NCBI GenBank assembly: GCA_965267335.1
Contig: OZ253953.1
Coordinates: 3,224,001 to 3,288,000, forward strand
Length of the DNA stretch: 64,000 bases
Direction: 5' to 3'
Origin: G965267335 sp965267335
Lineage (GTDB): Bacteria; Bacteroidota; Bacteroidia; Cytophagales; JAAEPT01
Positions 42,699 through 52,252 of this stretch are shown piece after piece. The stretch's first letter is position 1. Every line of letters starts with the position of its first letter. Below the pieces are notes generated by a model. That model worked only from the letters and a program-made list of their open reading frames with translations. It was not told the DNA's origin and did not search any database. The position numbers and the translations under genes are program-made.

Positions 42699-43034
42699 AT
42701 GCCCTATAAAGAAAAAAAAATAGAAAAAGTTTATTACACCATTGGTGAAGTTGCCGATCAGTTTAAGGTTGCCACTTCGCTAATAAGGTTTTGGGAATCT
42801 GAATTTGAACATATTAACCCTAAAAAGAACAAAAAGGGTAATCGCCAATACACAAAAAGCGACATTAGCGACATAGAACTTGTATACCATCTGGTGAAAG
42901 AAAAAGGCTATACTCTACAAGGAGCCAGAGAGGTTATTAAAAATGAAAAAGGAAAAGCTAAGTCGAACACTGAAGCCATCAAATCTCTTGAAAAGGTAAA
43001 AACCTTTCTACTTGAACTAAAGAACCAGTTATAA
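42699..43034 (+). CDS. MerR family transcriptional regulator
   Basis: 111 residues with an N-terminal MerR winged helix: KVYYTIGEVADQFKVATSLIRFWESEF and the wing NKKGNRQYTKSDISDIE. A short dimerisation helix follows, with no sensing domain. It begins 34 bases after CapA, and dprA starts 3 bases after its stop. This small MerR gene beside M23 and alaS is a recurring Bacteroidota neighbourhood as I recall it; its target is unknown. Confidence 0.92.
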   Translation: MPYKEKKIEKVYYTIGEVADQFKVATSLIRFWESEFEHINPKKNKKGNRQYTKSDISDIELVYHLVKEKGYTLQGAREVIKNEKGKAKSNTEAIKSLEKVKTFLLELKNQL

Positions 43035-43037
43035 TAC

Positions 43038-44186
43038 ATGGATCAGGAAACTTGCAGTAGGGTTGCACTGACACTAATCCCAGGGATAGGCAGTAGCTTC
43101 TGTAGAAAACTTATTACTCACCTCGGTTCCGCTGAGGCTGTTTTTAATAAAAACAAAGCCCAAATTTGCAAAATACCAGGGCTTGGTGAGAAACTGGCAG
43201 ATACCATCATTGGAGGAAAAAAATACCTGGAGGATGCCAAGAAGCTAATTGAGGAGTGTTCTCAACAAAAAGTCCAATTAATATTCGAAGAATCTGAAGA
43301 GTACCCTCCCGAACTCCGGCAGATAAATGACAACCCGTTCCTAATCTATTTCAAGGGAAATAATGAAAGTCTGAAGAAAAAGAAGATTGCAATAATCGGC
43401 ACAAGACAGGCAACCTCATATGGTAAAGGTATTGTTCAAGAAATCATTACTGGCCTCAATGGCCTTAACTGCACCATAGTCAGTGGGCTAGCATATGGTA
43501 TCGATATTGAAGCACATAAGTTTGCGGTAGACCATGACATTTCGACTATAGGCATTATGGCCAATGGAATCAACAAGATTTATCCTTCGATTCACCAAAA
43601 AATTGCCAATAATATGATGAGCAATGGAGGTATTATGACCGAATATCCTCCTGAAACAAAACCAGACCCCCAGAAATTTCCTGCCAGAAACCGTATTATC
43701 GCTGGTATAAGTGATGTTACAATAGTGGTCGAGGCTGCCTCCAAAGGTGGTGCCCTCATCACAGCAGAAATGGCTAATGGCTATAACCGAGAAGTTTTTG
43801 CCGTACCGGGGAATCTACAAAACGAGTTTTCCAAAGGATGTAACAATCTGATACGAGACTCCAAAGCTCATATATTTACATCTGTAGATGATTTTTTAGA
43901 TACCATGGGATGGAAACTTGGCACAACTAGCCATGAAACCAAACCCCTCCTGTTACACTTCAATGAGCTACCAGGAATGGACCCTGTCAAAGAAAAAATT
44001 CTCAAAATTTTGGCTGAAAATGAATCTGTTGAATTGGATGTACTGAGCTGGAAGTCAAGCATTCCGATCAATAAGTTAGTAATACAACTCTTAGAACTTG
44101 AGCTTGACGGTATTGTCAGTTCAGTTCCTGGGAACAAGTATGCCATTAATAGAAATAGAATAAAGACTGCAATTCGGCTATCGTGA
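43038..44186 (+). CDS. dprA: DNA-processing protein DprA
   Basis: Binds incoming single-stranded DNA and loads RecA during natural transformation. 382 residues: N-terminal helix-hairpin-helix/SAM-like region (LIPGIGSSFCRKLI ... ICKIPGLGEKLAD) and the Rossmann-like core (IIGTRQATSYGKGIV, VSGLAYGIDIEAH, FPARNRIIAGISD, VEAASKGGALITAEMA, FAVPGN). A C-terminal winged helix follows (about 320-375). Overlaps the TPR gene by 4 bases. Confidence 0.95.
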   Translation: MDQETCSRVALTLIPGIGSSFCRKLITHLGSAEAVFNKNKAQICKIPGLGEKLADTIIGGKKYLEDAKKLIEECSQQKVQLIFEESEEYPPELRQINDNPFLIYFKGNNESLKKKKIAIIGTRQATSYGKGIVQEIITGLNGLNCTIVSGLAYGIDIEAHKFAVDHDISTIGIMANGINKIYPSIHQKIANNMMSNGGIMTEYPPETKPDPQKFPARNRIIAGISDVTIVVEAASKGGALITAEMANGYNREVFAVPGNLQNEFSKGCNNLIRDSKAHIFTSVDDFLDTMGWKLGTTSHETKPLLLHFNELPGMDPVKEKILKILAENESVELDVLSWKSSIPINKLVIQLLELELDGIVSSVPGNKYAINRNRIKTAIRLS

Positions 44187-44980
44187 GTTCGAGAATACAA
44201 AAGAAATACAAATCCTATCATCATAAAGCTGTACGCTCTAAAATCATTGTTGCCAGCCTCATGGTGATTCTTGTTGTATCGGCAAGCTTTTTTGTCTACC
44301 AAAGTCTTTACAGTAACCAAAAGAAAAGTCTGCCGGAGTTAACCGCTACAGGCAACGCATACTGGAACCAAAAGGAACTTAAAAAACTTGAATTAGTTTC
44401 AGACAGCATCATTGATCTATTTCCTGAGTCATATGCCGGTTATTATTTCAAAGGTCTCACTTACCAATCCAATAATTTCAAGTTTGCTGATTCCTTGTTT
44501 GAAATTGCTACCAAACAAGATGACATTGATGCAAATGCATTGTATCAATGTGGAAGATTCTATCTCCACCATGTTCAATACTTAAAAGCGCTGGATTTGC
44601 TTCAACAGAGTGTAAGGCTTAGTCCTAATGACAGTGCTCATTTCTACCTTGGGGATCTATATACACATCATGCACCCAACTACCAGGAAGCTTTAATCAA
44701 CCTTCAATCCTGCCTTATTCTCGACAGTAATTACTACAGTTCCTATCAATTAAATTTTAATATGGGTTATAGCAATCTACAGTTAAATAAGCTAAGTGAA
44801 GCTTTGAATTGGCTTGAGAAGGCACGTGATATTTCAGAAGCTAATGGAGAACCACTGTACTACATAGGAAAAGTCCATTTTTTAACTAATAACACAGACG
44901 ATGCCTGTATTAGTTGGAAACGATCGTATAAATATGGATTTAGCCTATCAAAAACGGCTCTGGAGGAAATTTGTCAGTGA
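44183..44980 (+). CDS. membrane-anchored TPR protein
   Basis: 265 residues from a GTG inside the end of dprA. A basic N-terminus (SSRIQKKYKSYHHKAVRSK) precedes one membrane helix (about 24-43), followed by some five TPR units facing the periplasm (ALDLLQQSVRLSPNDSAHFYLGDLYTHH, ALNWLEKARDISEANGEPLYYIGKVHFL). TPRs are protein-interaction scaffolds; no partner is shown. The convergent TPR lipoprotein gene overlaps its last 7 bases. Confidence 0.82.
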   Translation: MSSRIQKKYKSYHHKAVRSKIIVASLMVILVVSASFFVYQSLYSNQKKSLPELTATGNAYWNQKELKKLELVSDSIIDLFPESYAGYYFKGLTYQSNNFKFADSLFEIATKQDDIDANALYQCGRFYLHHVQYLKALDLLQQSVRLSPNDSAHFYLGDLYTHHAPNYQEALINLQSCLILDSNYYSSYQLNFNMGYSNLQLNKLSEALNWLEKARDISEANGEPLYYIGKVHFLTNNTDDACISWKRSYKYGFSLSKTALEEICQ

Positions 44981-45621
44981 ATCGAAGTGCACAACTCCCT
45001 TATTTTATCATAGGCATGGCTATCGCCTAATTCACCTGCCTTACTCAGGTCCTTACAACCACCTTCCTTGTCTCCATGAGCAATCCTAATTGTACCCCTT
45101 AAATAGTAAGCATCGATACTATTAGGATTCAATTGTATGATCCTGGTAAAATCCGCAATAGACTCTCTATAAGCATCTATAGCATTCTCCGATTTTCCTC
45201 TCTTGAAATATGCTTCAATGTGATCAGGTTCTAGCTCAATTACCTTATTATAGGAGGTTATTGCTTCTTTATAATTTTGCAAAGCATAGTTACAATTGCC
45301 TAAACCCATAAAAATTCGAACATCGTTTGAGTCAAGGGTCAGGGCTTTTCTGTAATCTGCCAGTGCACCATAGTAGTCTTGTAACTCGGACTTTGACTGA
45401 GCTCTACCTACATATGCAATTGATTTGTCATCATCGATATCAATCGCTTTTGTATAATCCATGATTGCACCATGATAATCCTGAACATCATACTTGTGCT
45501 TTGCTTGTTTTATATAGAAATGAGCACCTTTATGCTCTTTACCTGACTTCCCGGAAACGCAAGCAAAAAAAATCACAGGAGTGAGCAGCATAAAAAGAAA
45601 ATATCCGGTCGTCCTAATCAC
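44974..45621 (-). CDS. TPR lipoprotein
   Basis: 215 residues with a lipoprotein signal (MIRTTGYFLFMLLTPVIFFAC) and five TPR units (DYHGAIMDYTKAIDIDDDKSIAYVGR and similar). It ends with the module GDKEGGCKDLSKAGELGD..AYDKIRELC, which also ends the paralogue at 47372. Starts with GTG overlapping the last base of the HAMP-GAF sensor stop, so the two are translationally coupled. It likely works as an envelope partner of that sensor (inference from context). Confidence 0.85.
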   Translation of the reverse strand: MIRTTGYFLFMLLTPVIFFACVSGKSGKEHKGAHFYIKQAKHKYDVQDYHGAIMDYTKAIDIDDDKSIAYVGRAQSKSELQDYYGALADYRKALTLDSNDVRIFMGLGNCNYALQNYKEAITSYNKVIELEPDHIEAYFKRGKSENAIDAYRESIADFTRIIQLNPNSIDAYYLRGTIRIAHGDKEGGCKDLSKAGELGDSHAYDKIRELCTSIH

Positions 45622-47252
45622 TATTCTCTGTTTTTTAGTTTCTTTTTTAATTCCTCAATTTCCTTTATTCTCTCCTCCTCTCTTCTTTGCATTTCCTCCT
45701 GGGTAGCCTGCAGCTCTTCCATATTCTGACGCATTTCTTCTTCCTGTGCCCTCATTTGTTCTGTCAGTTCTTTCGATTCAGCTAACAGTTTTTGAGTTCT
45801 GTCATTGACTTTGACCGAGGCGAGCGCAGACGCAATGCTTTCAGCTGCCTTATCAATAAACTCAAGTTCGAAAGTTTCTAATTCACGAAACGATGCCAAT
45901 TCAATAACCCCGTGTGTACTATCATTGAAGTTTAAGGGCACAATCAGAATACACCTTGGATTGGAATAACCAAGTCCCGAAGTAATATTCACGTAGTTAT
46001 CGGGCACCTCAGTCAGATACACTTTTTTCCCCTCTTGCCAGACCTGCCCGACCAATCCTTGTCCCTTACGAATCTTCTTATTGATGTATTTCTTTTTGTC
46101 ATAGGCATAGCATGCAATTAACTCGAGATACTCAACCTGTTCTTCATCTTCTGTAACGGTAAAAACACCTCCCTGGTTTGCATCCAAAAACTTCACCAGG
46201 TTGAAAATCACTTCATCTCCGAACCTGGATAGGTCATTAGTATAATTCCCTAATATTTCTGAGAACTTAGCCAATCCCTCGTTCACCTTGTTACGTTGCT
46301 GATCTTCTCTGGCTACCTTCTTTAAACTCTCACGCATCTGTGCCAGTGCGCTGCCCAATTCTCCCTTATCATCAAACACCTTAATTTCGTGATCGAAAGC
46401 CCCCCTACCAACCTCAAGAGCAATTTTTCTAATATTCTTAAGATTATCGGTTAACTTGGAATAGTGAACCTCTAGTTTTTGATATTCTTTATCCTGAACT
46501 TCAATTTTTTCAGAAACTTCTCCATTACTCAAGTCTTCAATAGCACTTTCCAGCCTTATTATTGGTTTAACAAAAGCGCCCTTGAGTACAAAACCTCCTC
46601 CAACAAAAATTAATGCAATAACAAGAAGCAATATACCGACCACCCAAAGAGAGTATGGCACCTGAGACTCTGTTAACTCTGGTGCCTTAACATCGAAATG
46701 CTTTAAAAGCTTTTCACTAGTTTCATTCAAGAATGATATATCTTTTGAAATATTTTCCAGCCTTACACCATCTTCCTGTGTCCAACCACCCTGCCAATTA
46801 TTAAAAATTTCAAATTCAGTATTTTGAATGGAATAAACGGCATCTAACAAGGAAAATTCATAGCCCTCCTTTAACAGCCTTGCCTTTTGCTTGGAAAGGA
46901 AATCTGCTTTGATGTCGATGAGTTTCTTCAAAGAATCCGTACACGATTTGATGGATTTACTCCAAATGCTTCCACATTCATTGATAACCACCTTGCTACC
47001 ACCGTATGAATTGAATTCATGTACCAAACCAGATGTTTTACTGACTTCACCCTGCAAAACATTCAGTTGGGCTTCAAATGCCAGTTTTAAGCGGTACTGC
47101 TCCTCTTGTTTTGGTAATGAATTGTTCTCGGTTATGGTTTCGGAAAGTTCGAAATAAAGAAAAAGTGTCAGAAGGGAAGAAATCAGAAAAAGGACACCAA
47201 GAACTAATCTGATATGTGTGCCTAATTGTCTTTTACTGTTGCTTTTGCTCAT
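45621..47252 (-). CDS. membrane sensor with HAMP, GAF and C-terminal coiled coil, no kinase domain
   Basis: 543 residues: membrane helix 1 (about 15-32), a periplasmic helical sensing region (about 33-195), membrane helix 2 (about 200-225), HAMP (about 226-290), a GAF domain (about 310-470: LVKFLDANQGGVFTV, GQGLVGQVWQEGKKVYLTEVPDNY, CILIVPLNFNDSTHGVIELAS), then a long acidic coiled coil (EEEMRQNMEELQATQEEMQRREEE). No kinase, cyclase or methyl-accepting region is present. Output must be through the coiled coil or a partner. Coupled to a TPR lipoprotein downstream. Confidence 0.87.
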   Translation of the reverse strand: MSKSNSKRQLGTHIRLVLGVLFLISSLLTLFLYFELSETITENNSLPKQEEQYRLKLAFEAQLNVLQGEVSKTSGLVHEFNSYGGSKVVINECGSIWSKSIKSCTDSLKKLIDIKADFLSKQKARLLKEGYEFSLLDAVYSIQNTEFEIFNNWQGGWTQEDGVRLENISKDISFLNETSEKLLKHFDVKAPELTESQVPYSLWVVGILLLVIALIFVGGGFVLKGAFVKPIIRLESAIEDLSNGEVSEKIEVQDKEYQKLEVHYSKLTDNLKNIRKIALEVGRGAFDHEIKVFDDKGELGSALAQMRESLKKVAREDQQRNKVNEGLAKFSEILGNYTNDLSRFGDEVIFNLVKFLDANQGGVFTVTEDEEQVEYLELIACYAYDKKKYINKKIRKGQGLVGQVWQEGKKVYLTEVPDNYVNITSGLGYSNPRCILIVPLNFNDSTHGVIELASFRELETFELEFIDKAAESIASALASVKVNDRTQKLLAESKELTEQMRAQEEEMRQNMEELQATQEEMQRREEERIKEIEELKKKLKNRE

Positions 47253-47321
47253 TTTCCAAAGATTGAAGGATAAGTTCCCTCTTCTTACATCTTTACAAAT
47301 CAGAGTAATTATACAAAATAA

Positions 47322-47350
47322 AATCCCCGCAACCGATAGTTACGGGGATT
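47322..47350 (-). terminator. terminator after the TPR gene at 47372
   Basis: AATCCCCG / CGGGGATT stem with a T-rich tail (TTTATTTTG) on the minus strand, 21 bases beyond the stop at 47372. It separates this TPR gene from the sensor downstream. Confidence 0.8.
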
Positions 47351-47371
47351 AATATTTCTTGTTATAGTTCT

Positions 47372-47995
47372 CTATGGAACGCAGACCTCTGCAATCTTAT
47401 CATAGGCTTTTGCATCTCCTAATTCTCCTGCTTTACTTAAATCGAGACATCCATCTTCAATTTTACCTTGATGCGCCTTGATAACACCACGAAGGTAATA
47501 TGCATCTGCATTTTTAGGGTCCAGTTTGATAAGCCTGGTGAAATCACTTTCCGATTCGTCAAAGGAGTTAATTGCCAGCTGAGCTTTCCCTCTGTGAAAT
47601 ATTGCATTTGTATTCTCAGAGTCAAGCTTTATAGCTCTGTCGTAATCCTTAATCGCCCCTCTATAGTCCAGCAAAGCCGCTTTCGACTGTCCTCGGCCCA
47701 TATAGGCTTCTGTCGCATTAGGATCTAGGTCAATAACTTTATTGTAGTCCGTTATTGCTCCAAAATAATCTTGCATTTCCATTTTGGCCTCAGCACGCTT
47801 CATATAAGCTTCCTTATAATCCATATCAATATCAATGGCCTTGGAATAGTCGACTATTGCTCCCTTATAGTCTTGTAGATTCATTTTCACGTTGCCATTC
47901 TCAACCAATTTTTTGGCATCATTGGCAATTGTTACAGTACAGGCAATCAATAGAAAGCCTAATGTAAAAAGTATGTTTTTTCTAAGATTCTTCAT
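47372..47995 (-). CDS. secreted TPR protein, paralogue of the TPR lipoprotein
   Basis: 207 residues from ATG 47995 (an in-frame ATG at 48007 is possible). A signal peptide (MKNLRKNILFTLGFLLIACTVTIAND) precedes five TPR units (DYKGAIVDYSKAIDIDMDYKEAYMKR and similar) and the end module GCLDLSKAGELGDAKAYDKIAEVC. It aligns along its full length with the protein at 44974, so the two flank the HAMP-GAF sensor as a paralogous pair. Unlike its partner, the signal may not be a lipobox: IACTVT could be read as one, but ATIAND-like SPI cleavage is as likely. Confidence 0.85.
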   Translation of the reverse strand: MKNLRKNILFTLGFLLIACTVTIANDAKKLVENGNVKMNLQDYKGAIVDYSKAIDIDMDYKEAYMKRAEAKMEMQDYFGAITDYNKVIDLDPNATEAYMGRGQSKAALLDYRGAIKDYDRAIKLDSENTNAIFHRGKAQLAINSFDESESDFTRLIKLDPKNADAYYLRGVIKAHQGKIEDGCLDLSKAGELGDAKAYDKIAEVCVP

Positions 47996-48101
47996 TGCTC
48001 TACACATTTAGGTGTGTATTTATAGTATACGCAGGCGCTACGAAGATTGTTACGGAGGGTTACGAAATTTAAGTAAAAGACGTAACACTTAAAGGATTCC
48101 T

Positions 48102-49322
48102 CTACTTCAGTAAAAAGTGCTTTTCAGCCATGTTGGCGACCTCTTCTCCGATGGCCAAAGCTGAGGTTGCAGCGGGTGATGGCGCATTCAAGACATGAAT
48201 TCTACCTTCACTATATTCGATACAAAAATCTTCAATCATTTCTCCATTCGGTCCTAGAGCCATTGCTCTCACCCCCGACCTTCCGGGTTTTAAATCATCC
48301 ATTTCTAGGTCAGGAATTAGCCTTTGAAGCGTTTTGAGGAACAGTTTTTTAGAAAATGCTCTTCTTTGCTCATTCCACCCAAATTTCCAGTGTTTACCGA
48401 ACAATTTCCAGGTTCCCTTATAGGTGAGCGCCTGCCAGGAGTCTTTAAAATTAAAACTGGTTTTATTATAACCCTCCCTTTTAAAGGTAAAGACAGCGTT
48501 TGGGCCACACTCTGTCTCTCCATTGGTCATTCGTGTAAAATGCACCCCTAAAAATGGAAATGCAGGGTTTGGCACTGGGTAAATAAGGTTTTTGACTTTC
48601 GGCTTACCTTTTTCAGTGAGTTCGTAATAATCTCCCCGAAAGCCGACTATGCGCATTTCTGGTTTGATTTTGTCTTTCCAGGCCATTCGGTCGGACTGTA
48701 AACCAGCGCAAAAAACCAGATTCTTAGCTTTAAAATTACCTTTTGACGTACTAATATTATTGACCTCTGCCTTATCGAAGTCCTTTACTTTACACCCCAT
48801 TATGATCTCACTATCGGGGTTAATCGCAACTATAAGTTCGGCAAGCTTATTTGTAACACCCACAAAGTCAATAATGCCCGTGCATGGCACCCAAATGCCG
48901 GCAATTCCCCGTACATATGGCTCTATCTCCCTAACCTGATCTCCGGTTATCTTCTCAATGCCCTCGGTATCATTGGCAAGGCCATTTTGAAATATTTTGT
49001 CCAGAAACTCTAGTTCTGACTCTTCAACAGCCACAACCACTTTACCACAAACATCGTGATCGATTTTGTGTTCCTGGGCAAACTTGACTAATTCTCTCCT
49101 TCCCTGAACACAGTTCTTTGCTTTATACGAGCCAGGTTTATAATATAGACCGGAATGTATTACACCCGAATTGTGGCCGGTTTGATGAGGTGCTAGTTCC
49201 TTTTCTTTCTCAAAAACAACTACTTTGAGCTTAGGAAACCTTTTTTGAATCTTGTAAGCTGAAGCGAGGCCTACGATTCCTCCTCCTACAATCGCAACAT
49301 CAAATATCTTCTGATCAGTCAT
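48102..49322 (-). CDS. lhgO: L-2-hydroxyglutarate oxidase
   Basis: FAD enzyme oxidising L-2-hydroxyglutarate to 2-oxoglutarate and passing electrons to quinone or O2. 406 residues of the DAO fold: FAD motif DVAIVGGGIVGLASAYKI, EKEKELAPHQTGHNSGVIHSGLYY, KNLVFCAGLQSDRMA, FRGDYYEL, and the closing GEMIEDFCIEYSEGRIHVLNAPSPAATSALAIGE. It lies 51 bases downstream of the HMG-CoA lyase gene and may be the last gene of the met-leucine run. Confidence 0.94.
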   Translation of the reverse strand: MTDQKIFDVAIVGGGIVGLASAYKIQKRFPKLKVVVFEKEKELAPHQTGHNSGVIHSGLYYKPGSYKAKNCVQGRRELVKFAQEHKIDHDVCGKVVVAVEESELEFLDKIFQNGLANDTEGIEKITGDQVREIEPYVRGIAGIWVPCTGIIDFVGVTNKLAELIVAINPDSEIIMGCKVKDFDKAEVNNISTSKGNFKAKNLVFCAGLQSDRMAWKDKIKPEMRIVGFRGDYYELTEKGKPKVKNLIYPVPNPAFPFLGVHFTRMTNGETECGPNAVFTFKREGYNKTSFNFKDSWQALTYKGTWKLFGKHWKFGWNEQRRAFSKKLFLKTLQRLIPDLEMDDLKPGRSGVRAMALGPNGEMIEDFCIEYSEGRIHVLNAPSPAATSALAIGEEVANMAEKHFLLK

Positions 49323-49373
49323 TAATGGGCTATTATGCTCGCGAAATTAAAAAAAACGGCTTCAAGTCAATAA

Positions 49374-50219
49374 TTATGGATTAAAAACTTCCATAGCTAA
49401 ATGCCTTGCTTCAGCAAACTTCGCCCTATCTATACCTGGTTCAAGACCTTCTTCTTGCAAAACTTCAAGGACTTGCTCAGTGGCAAGATTACCGGTCAAT
49501 TCCTCTTTAGCAAAAGGGCATCCTCCGTATCCCAAAATTGCAGTATCTATTCTTTTACATCCTGCTTGTAATATTCCTTTCGTCAGTGATCGTACTTTAG
49601 TTGGAATCGAGTGAAGGTGTGCGCCAACTTCTACCCCTAGTGGGAGTTCCAGTAATCTAAAAACTGATTGCACTTGTTCACCGGTCGCATTTCCTACTGT
49701 ATCTGCAACAGAAATAGTTTTGATATCCAAGTCGGCTAAATTATCAACAAAGTCCTGAAGTATTGACTGACTATAGTCATCCCCATAAGGATTTCCAAAC
49801 CCCATTGACAAGTAAACTACCAGTTCCTTTGACGTGTTTTCTAACTCTTGCTGAATTTGTTCAACTAATCGGATTCCATCTGAAATACTTGAATTCGTGT
49901 TACGTTGCTGAAAGGTTTCGGAAATACTTAGAGGGTACCCGAGATAACGAATTGAATCATATTGCATGGCTTCGGTGACACCACGCATATTAGCTACAAT
50001 AGCGAGTAATTGGGTAGAGGTAGTTGACAAATCCAGATTCTGAATTACCTCATGGGTGTCTTTCATCTGAGGGACCGCTTTTGGAGAAACGAAGCTCCCA
50101 AAGTCAATCGTGTCAAAACCAACACGAAGAAGTTTATTGATGTAGTCAATCTTTACAGCAGTAGGAATAAACTCCTTAATACCCTGCATAGCATCTCTTG
50201 GGCATTCAATAATTTTCAT
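49374..50219 (-). CDS. hydroxymethylglutaryl-CoA lyase
   Basis: Splits HMG-CoA into acetoacetate and acetyl-CoA, the last step of leucine breakdown. 281 residues, DRE-TIM fold: ECPRDAMQGIKEFIPT, GFDTIDFGSFVSPKAVPQMKDT, QRNTNSSI, VYLSMGFGNPYGDDY, SVADTVGNATG, GAHLHSIPTK and the metal/cysteine loop GYGGCPFAKEELTGNLATE. It overlaps the leucine dehydrogenase gene by 4 bases, so leucine entry and exit steps are translated together. Confidence 0.93.
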   Translation of the reverse strand: MKIIECPRDAMQGIKEFIPTAVKIDYINKLLRVGFDTIDFGSFVSPKAVPQMKDTHEVIQNLDLSTTSTQLLAIVANMRGVTEAMQYDSIRYLGYPLSISETFQQRNTNSSISDGIRLVEQIQQELENTSKELVVYLSMGFGNPYGDDYSQSILQDFVDNLADLDIKTISVADTVGNATGEQVQSVFRLLELPLGVEVGAHLHSIPTKVRSLTKGILQAGCKRIDTAILGYGGCPFAKEELTGNLATEQVLEVLQEEGLEPGIDRAKFAEARHLAMEVFNP

Positions 50220-51280
50220 GAAAAGACATTCTTATTCGTAATCTGAGCTTTTTTGATTCGCTCCTCTGCAATATTTAACGCAGCTTGATGGGTAGATGTT
50301 CCCTCCCTTTCAGCCTTTTCAAAAACATCCAATGTCGCCTGATACACGTATTCAGCCTGTTTAAATGCGCTTTCCTTACTTTCTTTATAAAACTCTGCGC
50401 ACACATTAATGATCCCTCCCGAATTGATCAAGAAATCGGGACAATAAACAATCCCCAAATCCTTGCACTTCTGGCCATGTATCCATTCGTTTTCCAGTTG
50501 ATTATTTGCTGCACCGGCAATGACTTTACATTTCAGTTTAGCTAGTGTATCATCATTAACGGTTGCCCCTAGTGCACAGGGTGAATAAATATCGATTTGA
50601 TGGTCAAACAATCCTTCAGAGGACACAGCCTCGACACCAAATTGTTGAACGGCTGCTTCCACTTTTTCTGAAAAAATATCATTGACAAGCACTTTCGCTC
50701 CTTCCTTCTTCAAGTGTTCTATCAGATACATTCCAACATGACCTGCACCTTGCACCAAAATTTTTTTACCTTCCAATGAGTCGGCTCCAAATGCCTTTTT
50801 GGCTCCTGCTTTCATACCCATATAAGTGGTATAAGCGGTTACTGGTGAAGGATCACCATTCCCTCCTTTTTCAACAGATTTACCAACCACATACTGGGTA
50901 CCATTACCGATATGCTCCATGTCAGCCTCAGTCATATTAACATCTTCCGCGGTAACGTATTGTCCGTTCAATCCCTCAACAAATTCCCCAAATTTCTTAA
51001 GTAATTCAGGGGTCTTAAGCTTTCGAGGGTCTCCAATGATTACGGCTTTGCCTCCTCCAATATTCAGACCTGAAATCGAAGACTTGTATGTCATCCCTCT
51101 GGAGAGTCTCAAGACATCGACAATAGCCTCTTGATCATTATTATAGGACCAAAACCTGGTACCCCCCATTGAAGGGCCTAAAACAGTATTGTGAATGGCT
51201 ACGATTGCTTTTAAACCTGTTGGCGTATCTGAAAAAAAGGCGATTTGCTCGTGGTCGTTTTCTTCTAGCTGATCAAACAT
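50216..51280 (-). CDS. leucine dehydrogenase (Glu/Leu/Phe/Val dehydrogenase family)
   Basis: NAD-dependent deamination of branched-chain amino acids. 354 residues: substrate-binding PSMGGTRFWSYNN, catalytic Lys in LNIGGGKAVIIGDP, YVTAEDVNMTEADMEHI, the nucleotide motif VQGAGHVGMYLIEHLKKEG, YSPCALGATVNDDT and GAANNQLE. Its ATG lies 3 bases after the metF stop, which ties leucine catabolism to the methionine operon. The partner HMG-CoA lyase follows with overlap. Confidence 0.92.
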   Translation of the reverse strand: MFDQLEENDHEQIAFFSDTPTGLKAIVAIHNTVLGPSMGGTRFWSYNNDQEAIVDVLRLSRGMTYKSSISGLNIGGGKAVIIGDPRKLKTPELLKKFGEFVEGLNGQYVTAEDVNMTEADMEHIGNGTQYVVGKSVEKGGNGDPSPVTAYTTYMGMKAGAKKAFGADSLEGKKILVQGAGHVGMYLIEHLKKEGAKVLVNDIFSEKVEAAVQQFGVEAVSSEGLFDHQIDIYSPCALGATVNDDTLAKLKCKVIAGAANNQLENEWIHGQKCKDLGIVYCPDFLINSGGIINVCAEFYKESKESAFKQAEYVYQATLDVFEKAEREGTSTHQAALNIAEERIKKAQITNKNVFS

Positions 51281-51283
51281 ACT

Positions 51284-52240
51284 CTAAAATATACCTTCTG
51301 CTATTCTTCGTGTCAATTCGGATTTACTCATAGTATAGAAATGAAGCACGGGCGCCCCCTTCTCTCTTAATTCCTTGCACTGTTCAATCGCCCATTCAAC
51401 CCCGACATCTTTGACTTCATTATTGTCCTTGCACTTCAGCACTGCCTCAGATAAATCTTCAGGAATGTCAATATGAAAAACACTAGGCAGTACCGTTACT
51501 TGTCGTTTTGTCGCAATAGGTTTTAGTCCTGGTATAATCGGGACATTTATTCCCTCTGATCTACATAGGTCAACAAATTCAAAGTACTTGCTGTTGTCAA
51601 AAAACATCTGGGTCACCACATACTCCGCTCCCATCTCTATCTTTTTCTTCAGAAAATGAAGGTCGGTTTTCATGTTGGGTGCCTCAAAATGCTTTTCGGG
51701 ATACCCGGCCACACCAATAGCAAAATCAGTACACGCAGAGTTACCGAGGTCTTCATCAAGATATTTTCCATTATTCATATCTACAATCTGACTGATGAGG
51801 TCTGTAGCATATGCATTACCATTAGGATCCGGAACAAAATTAGGCTCAGATTTAATTGCATCTCCACGCAATGCGAGGACGTTATCAATACCCAGAAAAC
51901 CCAGATCAATCAGCGCATTTTCGGTATCCTCCTTTGTAAACCCACCACAAATCAGGTGTGGAACTGCATCAATTTGAAACCGGTTCATAATTGCTGCACA
52001 AATACCTACCGTACCTGGCCTTTTTCTGGTGGTCACCTTCTGCAATAAGCCATCGGGGCGTGTTTTATAAACATACTCCTCCCGGTGATAGGTTACATCA
52101 ATAAATGCCGGATTAAATTCCATAAGTGGCTCAATCGCCCCAAACAAGCTATTAATGTCTTCACCTTTTTTGGGTGGCAACACTTCAAGCGAAAATAATG
52201 TCTCCCCTTTCGCTTTCTTTATATGATCTACAACTTTCAT
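51284..52240 (-). CDS. metF: methylenetetrahydrofolate reductase
   Basis: FAD enzyme reducing 5,10-methylene-THF to 5-methyl-THF, the methyl donor for MetH encoded upstream. 318 residues, TIM barrel: FSLEVLPPKKGED, FIDVTYHREEYV, ICAAIMNRFQIDAVPHLICGGFT, NVLALRGDA, GVAGYPEKHFEA and VTQMFFDNSKYFEF. It lies 12 bases after the second metH gene and is therefore under the SAM-I riboswitch. Confidence 0.96.
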   Translation of the reverse strand: MKVVDHIKKAKGETLFSLEVLPPKKGEDINSLFGAIEPLMEFNPAFIDVTYHREEYVYKTRPDGLLQKVTTRKRPGTVGICAAIMNRFQIDAVPHLICGGFTKEDTENALIDLGFLGIDNVLALRGDAIKSEPNFVPDPNGNAYATDLISQIVDMNNGKYLDEDLGNSACTDFAIGVAGYPEKHFEAPNMKTDLHFLKKKIEMGAEYVVTQMFFDNSKYFEFVDLCRSEGINVPIIPGLKPIATKRQVTVLPSVFHIDIPEDLSEAVLKCKDNNEVKDVGVEWAIEQCKELREKGAPVLHFYTMSKSELTRRIAEGIF

Positions 52241-52252
52241 TCTACTTTACTC

